A stretch of DNA of 64,000 nt, from NCBI RefSeq assembly GCF_001425685.1, contig NZ_LMCY01000006.1, positions 209 through 64,208 of the forward strand, in the 5' to 3' direction. The notes below the pieces were generated by a model. It was not told where the DNA came from and made no database searches. It saw nothing but the letters and a program-made list of their open reading frames with translations. Numbering within the stretch: position 1 is the first letter of the stretch; every line of letters begins with the position of its first letter. Source of the stretch: Massilia sp. Root335. GTDB taxonomy: Bacteria > Pseudomonadota > Gammaproteobacteria > Burkholderiales > Burkholderiaceae_D. The position numbers and the translations under genes are program-made. Shown one piece after another: positions 8,990 to 16,027 of the stretch.

Positions 8990-9652
8990 ATGTTCGGCAT
9001 CCCGCTGTCAGGTATCCATGACCTGGGGCTGTTCGTCGCCAGCGGCCTGCTGCTGAACATCATGCCGGGCCCGGATTCGCTCCTGGTCATGACGCGCAGC
9101 GCGACGCAGGGCTGGCGCGCCGGCAGCGCGGCGGCGCTGGGCATCGGCACGGGCACGTTCGTGCACATCGTCGCCGCGGCCCTCGGCCTGTCGGCGCTCC
9201 TCGCGACGTCCGCCGCCGCGTTCACCGTCGTCAAGCTGCTGGGCGCCGCGTACATCCTGTACCTCGCTGTCGGCATGCTGCTCATTAAGCGAGGAAATGA
9301 GCGCGGCGCCGGCGTCGCGGCGCCGCTGGCCATCGCGCCGCTGCCCCTGCGCCGCATCTACGCGCAAGGCATCCTGACGAACGTGCTGAATCCGAAGGTG
9401 GCGCTGTTCTTCCTCGCCTTCGTCCCGCAATTCATCGATGCGCACGCGCCGCACAAGGCGCTCGCCTTCCTCATCCTCGGCGCCATCTTCAACATCAACG
9501 GCATGTTGTGGTGCCATGCGCTGGCGCTGTTCACCGCGCAGGCCAGGGCGCGCATCAAACTGCATCCCGCCGTCACCCAATGGCTCAACCGCGCCACGGG
9601 CGGCCTGTTCGTCTGGCTCGGCGTCAAGCTGGCGCTGGCGCAACAACACTGA
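8990..9652 (+). CDS. LysE/RhtB-family amino-acid exporter in the trp operon
   Basis: 220-aa polytopic protein with six hydrophobic segments. The start ASGLLLNIMPGPDSLLVMTRSATQG is the family signature (NxxPGPxxxxV near the N-terminus), followed by GxxxGxGTxVHIVAAALGLSALL, which matches the RhtB/LysE core. Known members export amino acids such as homoserine, threonine, lysine or cysteine by proton exchange. Its ATG is 1 nt after the trpD stop and its stop is 9 nt before trpC, so it is embedded in the tryptophan genes and should be co-regulated. Export of tryptophan, anthranilate or another pathway compound is a reasonable inference, but nothing in the sequence proves the substrate. Confidence 0.88.
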   Translation: MFGIPLSGIHDLGLFVASGLLLNIMPGPDSLLVMTRSATQGWRAGSAAALGIGTGTFVHIVAAALGLSALLATSAAAFTVVKLLGAAYILYLAVGMLLIKRGNERGAGVAAPLAIAPLPLRRIYAQGILTNVLNPKVALFFLAFVPQFIDAHAPHKALAFLILGAIFNINGMLWCHALALFTAQARARIKLHPAVTQWLNRATGGLFVWLGVKLALAQQH

Positions 9653-9661
9653 AGGTCCACC

Positions 9662-10462
9662 ATGTCCGATATCCTGAACAAGATCCTCGACGTCAAAGCG
9701 ACCGAAGTCGCGCGCGCAAAACAGTACCGTGATTTCAACAGCCTGCGCCGCGACGTCGAAAGCGACGACGCCCTGCGCGCCGACCTGCGCGGCTTCGAAG
9801 CGAGCCTGCGCCGCAGCATCGACGCGGGCCGTGCCGGCGTGATCGCCGAAGTGAAAAAGGCGTCGCCGTCGAAGGGCGTGATCCGCGCCGACTTCCGCCC
9901 GGCCGAGATCGCCCAAAGCTATGCCGCGGGCGGCGCTTCCTGCCTGTCCGTGCTGACCGACGTACAATTCTTCCAGGGCTCGCCCGAGTACCTGAAGCAG
10001 GCGCGCGCCGCGTGCGACCTGCCCGTGATCCGCAAGGATTTCATCGTCGATCCGTACCAGGTCTACGAAGCGCGGGCGATGGGCGCGGACGCGATCCTCT
10101 TGATCGTCGCCGCGCTGGATCATGGTTTGATGGCCGACCTGGAAGCCTGTGCCCGGGAACTCGGCATGGATGTGCTGGTCGAAGTCCATGACGGCGACGA
10201 ACTGGATGCGGCCCTGAAGCTCAAGACGCGCCTCCTGGGCATCAACAACCGCAACCTGCGCACCTTCGAGGTCACGCTCGACACGACCATCAACCTGCTG
10301 CCGCGCATTCCGGCGGAGCGCCTGGTCGTCACCGAGTCCGCGATCCTGGCGCCCGCCGACGTCAAGCGCATGCGCGACGCCGACGTGCATGCCTTCCTCG
10401 TGGGCGAAGCGTTCATGCGCGCGCCCGACCCCGGCACGGAACTCAAGCGCTTATTCGACTGA
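9662..10462 (+). CDS. trpC: Indole-3-glycerol-phosphate synthase
   Basis: 266-aa TIM-barrel enzyme that closes the indole ring from CdRP. Visible are the catalytic lysine segment [15 protein letters not shown] (about residues 60-74), [71 protein letters not shown] and the C-terminal [14 protein letters not shown] / [11 protein letters not shown]. It is monofunctional, not fused to TrpF. The gene is 9 nt behind the LysE gene and its stop lies 1 nt before the next start, so a further gene rides in this operon. trpF, trpB and trpA are not in the window. Confidence 0.97.
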   Translation: MSDILNKILDVKATEVARAKQYRDFNSLRRDVESDDALRADLRGFEASLRRSIDAGRAGVIAEVKKASPSKGVIRADFRPAEIAQSYAAGGASCLSVLTDVQFFQGSPEYLKQARAACDLPVIRKDFIVDPYQVYEARAMGADAILLIVAALDHGLMADLEACARELGMDVLVEVHDGDELDAALKLKTRLLGINNRNLRTFEVTLDTTINLLPRIPAERLVVTESAILAPADVKRMRDADVHAFLVGEAFMRAPDPGTELKRLFD

Positions 10463-10463
10463 C

Positions 10464-10964
10464 ATGAACACGATCATCCGCGCAGGCCTCGCTCTCTTCA
10501 CATTGACCGCAGGCCTGAGCGGATGCTCGAGCGTGCGAACGGCCGCCGATGCCGTCACCTCCTCCGTCGAACACGTCACCGCGCGCATCTTCCATCCCGC
10601 CGCACCCACGGCGCCCGCACCTGCGGGGCTGGACGATTACAAGACCCGGGTCGCGCGCCACGTGGTCGAGCGCAATCCCGAGCGCATCTATGCCGGCACG
10701 CTGCCGCCGATGCTGCCGGCCATCGTCGTGCTCGAGATCACGGTCGACCGCGACGGCCAGCTGGCCGACGTGGCCGTGCAGCGCTCGCGCAATCCGGATG
10801 CCTCCCAGATCGCGCTGGCCTCGGTGCGGCGCAGCTCGCCGCTGCCGCCCCCGCAGCAGCTGGCCCGGGCGACGGGCAGGCTCACCTTTTCCGAGACGTT
10901 TTTGTTTGCGGACAGCGAACGGTATCAGCTGCGCAGCCTGGCGGAGCCGCAGGCGAGCGAGTGA
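10464..10964 (+). CDS. Lipoprotein with TonB C-terminal-like domain
   Basis: 166 aa. The N-terminus is a lipoprotein signal ending LTAGLSGC, followed by a linker (residues 25-60) and then a domain with LPAIVVLEITVDRDGQLADVAVQRSRN and ASVRRSSPLPPP, the pattern of TonB C-terminal domains, which bind periplasmic faces of outer-membrane proteins. It lacks the N-terminal transmembrane anchor and Pro-rich span of a genuine TonB, so it is not an energy transducer in the usual sense. Its ATG starts 1 nt after trpC, which makes it part of that transcript. The function is unknown; the envelope location is inferred from the lipobox. Confidence 0.75.
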   Translation: MNTIIRAGLALFTLTAGLSGCSSVRTAADAVTSSVEHVTARIFHPAAPTAPAPAGLDDYKTRVARHVVERNPERIYAGTLPPMLPAIVVLEITVDRDGQLADVAVQRSRNPDASQIALASVRRSSPLPPPQQLARATGRLTFSETFLFADSERYQLRSLAEPQASE

Positions 10965-11081
10965 ACCCCGTCGGCCGCGCTTCGGCCGCCACGACGCGCA
11001 GCACGACTGCCGGGCGCAAGCCGAACGGGGCCGCCGCGGGTTTCGGGTGCGACGGGTGCGCGTGCTCAGCGTTAATCGGTC

Positions 11082-11087
11082 TATAAT
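11082..11087 (+). promoter_or_regulatory. TATAAT -10 box upstream of the RsbQ-like gene
   Basis: A perfect TATAAT at 11082-11087, 32 nt before the ATG at 11119, inside an AT-rich patch. No strong -35 is present. It would mark a new transcription unit separate from the trp operon. Confidence 0.4.
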
Positions 11088-11118
11088 CCGCCGTTACATT
11101 TTTATATATTTCACACAC

Positions 11119-11925
11119 ATGTCCAAAGTGCAACTCAGGAATAACGTCCGGCTGGCCGGCAACGGCCCGGCAACGATGGTGTTTGCCCACGGCTTCGGTT
11201 GCGACCAGACCATGTGGCGCTTCCTGGCGCCGGCGTACGAAGATCGCTTCCGCACGATCTCGTTCGATCTGGTCGGCAGCGGGGGTTCCGACCTGTCCGC
11301 CTACAACCGGACCCGGTACGGCACGTTGCAGGGCTACGCGGACGACCTGCTCGAGCTCATCGACGAATGCGCAACGGGCCCCGTTGTCTTCGTCGGCCAT
11401 TCCGTCAGCACGATGATCGGCCTGCTGGCCACGATCAAGGCGCCGGAACGATTCGTCGCACAGGTCATGGTCGGCCCGTCCCCCTGCTACATCAACGACG
11501 GCGACTACGTCGGCGGGTTCAGCCGGGAAGACATCGACGAACTGCTCGAGACGATGGACGCCAATTACCTTGGCTGGTCGAGCAGCCTGGCGCCCGCGAT
11601 CATGGGTGTACCCGACCGGCCCGAACTGCGCGCGGAACTGACCGACAGCTTTTGCCGCAACGATCCCGAGATCGCCAAGCATTTCGCCCGCGTCACGTTC
11701 CTGTCCGACCATCGCGCGGACGTGCCCCGGTCGACCACGCCGGCCCTGATCCTCCAATGCAGCGACGACATGGTTGCGCCCCGTTCCGTGGGCGATTTCC
11801 TGCACCGGAACCTGCCGCACAGCACCTTGCACATCATCGACAATGTCGGCCACTGTCCGCACATGAGCGCCCCGACCGCAAGCTCGCGCGCCATCGATCA
11901 GTTCCTCGCGCACGTCCTGCGCTGA
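11119..11925 (+). CDS. RsbQ-like alpha/beta hydrolase
   Basis: 268-aa alpha/beta hydrolase of the RsbQ / karrikin-receptor group. Visible: oxyanion region AHGFGCDQTMW (23-33), nucleophile S95 in GHSVS, catalytic Asp near 218 (CSDDMVAP) and His near 246 (VGHCPHMSAP). The residues DLVGSGGSD and YATLxGYADDLLEL-like stretch are characteristic of RsbQ. In Bacillus subtilis RsbQ works with the PAS-phosphatase RsbP to sense energy stress; the hydrolase presumably makes or hands over a small ligand to the PAS domain. Here the next gene, 6 nt downstream, is a PAS histidine kinase, not a phosphatase, which supports a signalling role. No substrate is known. Confidence 0.88.
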   Translation: MSKVQLRNNVRLAGNGPATMVFAHGFGCDQTMWRFLAPAYEDRFRTISFDLVGSGGSDLSAYNRTRYGTLQGYADDLLELIDECATGPVVFVGHSVSTMIGLLATIKAPERFVAQVMVGPSPCYINDGDYVGGFSREDIDELLETMDANYLGWSSSLAPAIMGVPDRPELRAELTDSFCRNDPEIAKHFARVTFLSDHRADVPRSTTPALILQCSDDMVAPRSVGDFLHRNLPHSTLHIIDNVGHCPHMSAPTASSRAIDQFLAHVLR

Positions 11926-11931
11926 CGGGCC

Positions 11932-13509
11932 GTGCCGACACTGCCGACCGGCGACATCCTGTTCGACCACGCGGCGTGCGCCCTGCTGCTGACCGCGGCC
12001 GATGGCCTCATCCTGAAAGCCAACCGTACCGCGTGTACATGGCTCGGTTATGCCGAGGATGAACTCGTCGGCAAGCTGCGCATGCGGGACCTGCTGCCGG
12101 TGGGCGCCCGGCTGTTCTACCACACGCATTGCCAGCCGATCCTCGAAGCGCAGGGGTCGGTGGCCGAAATCCAGGTCGACCTGCGCAACAAACGCCAGGA
12201 GCGCCTGCCCATGCTGATCAACATCAGCCGCCACGGCGAGGCGGACGACATGGTCGACCACTGGGCCCTGTTCATGGCATCCGACCGGCGCGCGTACGAG
12301 CGCGAGCTGCTGGCGGCGCGCAAGGCGGCGGAGGCGGCGCTGGAAGCACGCCGCAGCGCCGAGGGCGAGCTGACGAAGCTGAACGCGCAACTGTCGGCGA
12401 CGGACCGGCGCAAGGACGAATTCCTCGCGACCTTGTCGCACGAGCTGCGCAACCCGCTCGCCCCGATGCGCAGTGCGCTCGACGTCCTCAAGCTCAAGTT
12501 CGGCCACGGTACGGACAACCGCCTGCTGCAGGCATTCGACCGCCAGCTGCGCCACCTGACCCGGCTCGTCGACGACCTGATGGAAGTCTCGCGCATCACG
12601 CAGGGCCGCATGCAGCTGCGCTGCGCGCCCGTGGAACTGTCGGCGCTCGTGCACGGCGCGGCCCACGATCTCGCCGCCACCATGGACGCGGCAGGCCACA
12701 CGCTGCGCCTTTCCATCGCCCCGCCGCCCGTGATCGTGGAGGGGGATGCGACGCGGCTGACGCAGGTCGTCATCAACCTGCTGACCAACGCCGCCAAGTA
12801 CACGCCGGACGGCGGCACGATCGAACTGGGCCTGTCCTGCATGGACGGGATGGCCGAGATCATGGTGCGCGACAACGGCATCGGCCTGCCCGCCGCGGCC
12901 CTCTCCACCGTCTTCGACATGTTTTCGCAGCTGGAGCCGGCGCTGGAACGGTCAAAAGGCGGTCTCGGCATCGGCCTCGCGCTCGTGCGCGGCATCGTCG
13001 AGCTGCACGATGGCAGCGTCCACGCGGACAGCGCCGGCCCCGGCCTGGGCAGTACATTCACGATCCGCCTGCCGCTCGCGGCGGGCGGCGTGTGCGCACC
13101 GTCGCCGGCGGCGCCATCCGCCGGGGCGGCCCGGGCCCAGGTGCGCGTCCTCGTCGTGGACGACAACGAGGACGCCGCCGAGATGCTGGCCATGACGTTG
13201 GAACTGCACGGTTGCGAAGTGCGGACGGCGCCGACGGCCACCCGGGCGCTCGAGATGCTGCCCGGCTTTGCCCCCGCCGTGGCGCTGCTCGACATTGGCC
13301 TGCCGGACATGAACGGCTATGAACTGGCGCGCAGGCTGCGCCAGCTGCCGGGCGGCGCATCGATGACCTTGATCGCGACGACGGGCTGGGGACAGCAGAA
13401 GGACCGCGAACGGGCATTCGAGGCCGGGTTCGACCATCATCTCACCAAACCCATCGACTTCGATTTGTTGCGGTCCTATTTGCCGGTCAGCTCGCGCTCG
13501 GCCGCTTGA
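11932..13509 (+). CDS. PAS hybrid histidine kinase partnered with the RsbQ-like hydrolase
   Basis: 525 aa, starting at a GTG 6 nt after the hydrolase stop, with no ribosome site of its own, so translation is probably coupled. Domains in order: PAS (about 8-118, containing the FYHTHCQPILEAQGSVAEI region), coiled coil (118-160), HisKA with phospho-acceptor H170 (SHELRNPLAP), HATPase_c with N286 (NLLTNAAKY), D314 (VRDNGIG) and GLGIGLA, and a C-terminal receiver domain with D410/D411 pocket, phospho-acceptor D454 (LLDIGLPDMNG) and K506. No transmembrane helix is seen, so it is cytoplasmic. There is no DNA-binding output; a phosphotransfer partner or response regulator must be elsewhere. Its 3' end overlaps the M61 peptidase gene by 23 nt. 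Confidence 0.9.
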   Translation: MPTLPTGDILFDHAACALLLTAADGLILKANRTACTWLGYAEDELVGKLRMRDLLPVGARLFYHTHCQPILEAQGSVAEIQVDLRNKRQERLPMLINISRHGEADDMVDHWALFMASDRRAYERELLAARKAAEAALEARRSAEGELTKLNAQLSATDRRKDEFLATLSHELRNPLAPMRSALDVLKLKFGHGTDNRLLQAFDRQLRHLTRLVDDLMEVSRITQGRMQLRCAPVELSALVHGAAHDLAATMDAAGHTLRLSIAPPPVIVEGDATRLTQVVINLLTNAAKYTPDGGTIELGLSCMDGMAEIMVRDNGIGLPAAALSTVFDMFSQLEPALERSKGGLGIGLALVRGIVELHDGSVHADSAGPGLGSTFTIRLPLAAGGVCAPSPAAPSAGAARAQVRVLVVDDNEDAAEMLAMTLELHGCEVRTAPTATRALEMLPGFAPAVALLDIGLPDMNGYELARRLRQLPGGASMTLIATTGWGQQKDRERAFEAGFDHHLTKPIDFDLLRSYLPVSSRSAA

Positions 13510-15307
13510 CCAAGGGCCCCTTGCGCGTGCCGGGCGCCACGGTGACCTGGACGCAGGGCACGCGGTCGCCCTGCAAGGTAACGTCGAACGTCATCAGCTC
13601 GTCGCGGCGGAAGGCGTGCACGGTCACCGTGTCGTCCACGCGGTAGCGCGCGAACAGCTGGTCGAGGTTGGACGGGTTGGCGTTCACGCGCAGGCCGTCC
13701 ACGGCGATCAGGACGTCGCCCGCCGACAGGCCCGCCTGGTGCGCGGCGCCGCCCTCGTGCACCTGGGTCAGCTTGACGCCGGCGGCGTCGCGGCCGATGC
13801 CGGCGTCCAGCGACGGCTTGGCGTTCTTGCGCTCTTCCGTCACCTTCACGCCGAACGGGGCATACAGCTTGGCCAGCGGGATGTCTTCGGTGCCGCGGAT
13901 GTAGCGGTCGAAGATCGTTTTCAGGCGCACGCCGCTCACCTCGTCGAACAGGCTTTCCACGTCCTGTTCCGTCACGCCGCGCGCGGCGCCCTTGTAGAAA
14001 TTGCGGCCGTAGCGGTCCCACAGGGCCAGCATGATGTCGTCCAGCGACTTCGCGCCGCCCGTCCTGGCGCGGATCGTCAGGTCGAGCGCGAGGCCGACGA
14101 GCGAACCCTTCGTGTAGTAGCTGATGATCGCGTTCGGCGCGTTCTCGTCCTGGCGGTAGTACTTGCTCCAGGCGTCGAAGCTGGAATCGGCGATGCTCTG
14201 CTTGGTGCGGCCCGTGCCGCGCAGGACGCTGGCGGCCGTTTTGCCGAGCAGCTTGAAATACGTCGCCTCGCTGATGATGCCGCTGCGGACGAGCATCAGG
14301 TCGTCGTAATAGCTCGTGAAGCCCTCGAACAGCCACAGCAGGGGCGTGTAGTTCTCGACCTGCAGGTCGTACGGCGCGAACACGGCCGGCTTGATGCGCT
14401 TGACGTTCCAGGTGTGGAAGTACTCGTGGCTGCACAGGCCCAGGAATTTGATGTAGCCCTCGTTCGGCTCGGCCGTCCTGGGTGCCGCCGTCGTCGGCAG
14501 GTCGGTGCGTGCGCAGAGCAGCGCCGTCGACGCGCGGTGTTCCAGGCCGCCGTAGCCGTCGCCCACGACCATCGTCAGGAACACGTAGCGGTCCATCGGC
14601 GCCTTTTTCGTCTTCGGCTCGAAGAACGCGATCTGGGTTTCGCAGATGGCTTTCAGGTCTTTTTCCAGGCGCGCCATGTCGAGGTTCGGCACGCGGCCCG
14701 TGATCACGATGTCGTGGCGGATGCCGTGCGCCGTGAAGCCGCCCAGCGCGAAGTCGCCCATTTCGACGGGGTGGTCGATCAGTTCATCGTAGTCGGCGGC
14801 GGCGTACGTGCCGAAGCCGTAGCGCTTGGCGCCCGCTTCCGGCAGCGACGTGGCGACGCGCCAGCTGCGCGTGCCGGCATCGCCCGGGCGCTGGATGTCG
14901 ACCAGGTGCGGCCGCGCCTCCTGCCCGACGACGCGCAGGAACACGCTCGTGCCGTTGAAGAAGCCGTGGGTCTGGTCCAGGTGGGCGGCGCGCACGGACA
15001 GGTCCCACGCATAGACTTCGTAATGCACCGTCAGCGGCCCGCTGACGGGCGCGGCCTGCCACGAATGCTTGTCCAGCTTCGCGAGCCGCACCGTCGCGCC
15101 GCCGGATTCGGCGCGGATGCGCACGATGTTGCGGGCGAATTCGCGGATCATGTAGCTGCCCGGGATCCAGGCCGGCAGCGCGAACACCTGCCCTTCCGGG
15201 CTCGGTTCGGCCACGGTGACGGTGACGTTGAACAGGTGCCCGGCCAGGTCCTTGGGGACGATCGTGTACTGGATGGCCGGCGGCTGCTTCTGGGGTGCTT
15301 TTTTCAT
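13487..15307 (-). CDS. M61 family glycyl aminopeptidase with PDZ domain
   Basis: 606 aa. Zinc-binding motif HEYFH (H294, E295, H298) with the family's TWNVKRIKP following, and the M61 GGLEH substrate segment at 253-257. An N-terminal beta domain (about 15-180, with PAWIPGSYMIREFARN) precedes the catalytic domain, and a PDZ domain (about 495-560, with GGAAHQAGLSAGDVLIAVDG) closes the protein. Family members cleave N-terminal glycine, sometimes alanine, from peptides. There is no obvious signal peptide. The gene overlaps the kinase gene tail to tail by 23 nt. Confidence 0.92.
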   Translation of the reverse strand: MKKAPQKQPPAIQYTIVPKDLAGHLFNVTVTVAEPSPEGQVFALPAWIPGSYMIREFARNIVRIRAESGGATVRLAKLDKHSWQAAPVSGPLTVHYEVYAWDLSVRAAHLDQTHGFFNGTSVFLRVVGQEARPHLVDIQRPGDAGTRSWRVATSLPEAGAKRYGFGTYAAADYDELIDHPVEMGDFALGGFTAHGIRHDIVITGRVPNLDMARLEKDLKAICETQIAFFEPKTKKAPMDRYVFLTMVVGDGYGGLEHRASTALLCARTDLPTTAAPRTAEPNEGYIKFLGLCSHEYFHTWNVKRIKPAVFAPYDLQVENYTPLLWLFEGFTSYYDDLMLVRSGIISEATYFKLLGKTAASVLRGTGRTKQSIADSSFDAWSKYYRQDENAPNAIISYYTKGSLVGLALDLTIRARTGGAKSLDDIMLALWDRYGRNFYKGAARGVTEQDVESLFDEVSGVRLKTIFDRYIRGTEDIPLAKLYAPFGVKVTEERKNAKPSLDAGIGRDAAGVKLTQVHEGGAAHQAGLSAGDVLIAVDGLRVNANPSNLDQLFARYRVDDTVTVHAFRRDELMTFDVTLQGDRVPCVQVTVAPGTRKGPLVKRPSAS

Positions 15308-15415
15308 ATGGCGTGAACAATCTCTCTCCGATGCGCCGTAGTGTAATCGGATTTTTCAAGAAAGAGCATGTTCACACAACCGGTGTTCACAACATCGCGT
15401 GTCCACACGGTTGAG

Positions 15416-16027
15416 CTACGATCCGGTCAGATCGGCAGGCCTGTCGATATCGCGGAAGATGCCCGGATCATGCACCGGCACCGCCGTCACCGGGCCGGTA
15501 TGCAGGAGGCGGCGCGCGCCCTCGTCGCCGCGCAGGGCCAGCAGCGCATCCAGGTGAACGGCGCCGAAACCGACCGGATTGCCGCGCCGGCCATCCATGA
15601 CGGGTGCCGCGATGTCCGCGCCGGCCGCCAGCGCGTCGGCCAACGACCGCAACGTGGCCACCTCGACGTACGGCATGTCGCCCAGCGCCACCAGCCACGC
15701 CTGCGGCCTGGGCGCCATGCCCAGCGAATGGCGGATGGCATGCGTGAGCGACGCCGCCATGCCGCTGTCCGCATCCGGGCAAACGGTCACGTCGCAGCCC
15801 AGCGCGGCCAGCCGCTCGGCCACGCCGCCGTCATCCGGCGCCACGACGGCGACCACGCGGGGCACGGCGGCCAGCAGCTTGCGCGCGCTGGCCACGACGA
15901 CGGGGTCGAAATCCGCCAGCGGCTGCAGCAGCTTGTTGCGCCGCCCTTCCGGATCGAACCGGCGCCCCCGGCCGGCCGCCAGCAGAATGCCGACCGGCGC
16001 AACCGGCACGGCCGGGGACACGGTCAC
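15416..16027 (-). CDS. MobA/MocA-like nucleotidyltransferase
   Basis: About 203 aa, starting at GTG 16027 whose last two bases overlap the stop of the molybdenum hydroxylase large subunit (GTGA). The nucleotide-binding signature VGILLAAGRGRRFDPEGRRN, with K and LL next, and the LVALGDMPYV motif place it in the NTP_transf_3 / MocA group, which makes molybdenum cofactor cytosine dinucleotide from MPT and CTP. Its place as the last gene behind a xanthine-dehydrogenase-family enzyme fits: that family in bacteria uses the cytosine dinucleotide cofactor. A GTG at 16021 is an alternative start. Confidence 0.85.
   Translation of the reverse strand: MTVSPAVPVAPVGILLAAGRGRRFDPEGRRNKLLQPLADFDPVVVASARKLLAAVPRVVAVVAPDDGGVAERLAALGCDVTVCPDADSGMAASLTHAIRHSLGMAPRPQAWLVALGDMPYVEVATLRSLADALAAGADIAAPVMDGRRGNPVGFGAVHLDALLALRGDEGARRLLHTGPVTAVPVHDPGIFRDIDRPADLTGS

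Noticed and set aside
10969..10995. GGCCGCGCTTCGGCC hairpin after the TonB-C-like lipoprotein as operon terminator
   Set aside because: There is no T-run after it; it may be a structure only, so no terminator is claimed.
15308..15415. Gap between the M61 gene and the MocA-like gene
   Set aside because: About 110 nt, examined for small genes and terminators; nothing convincing was found.
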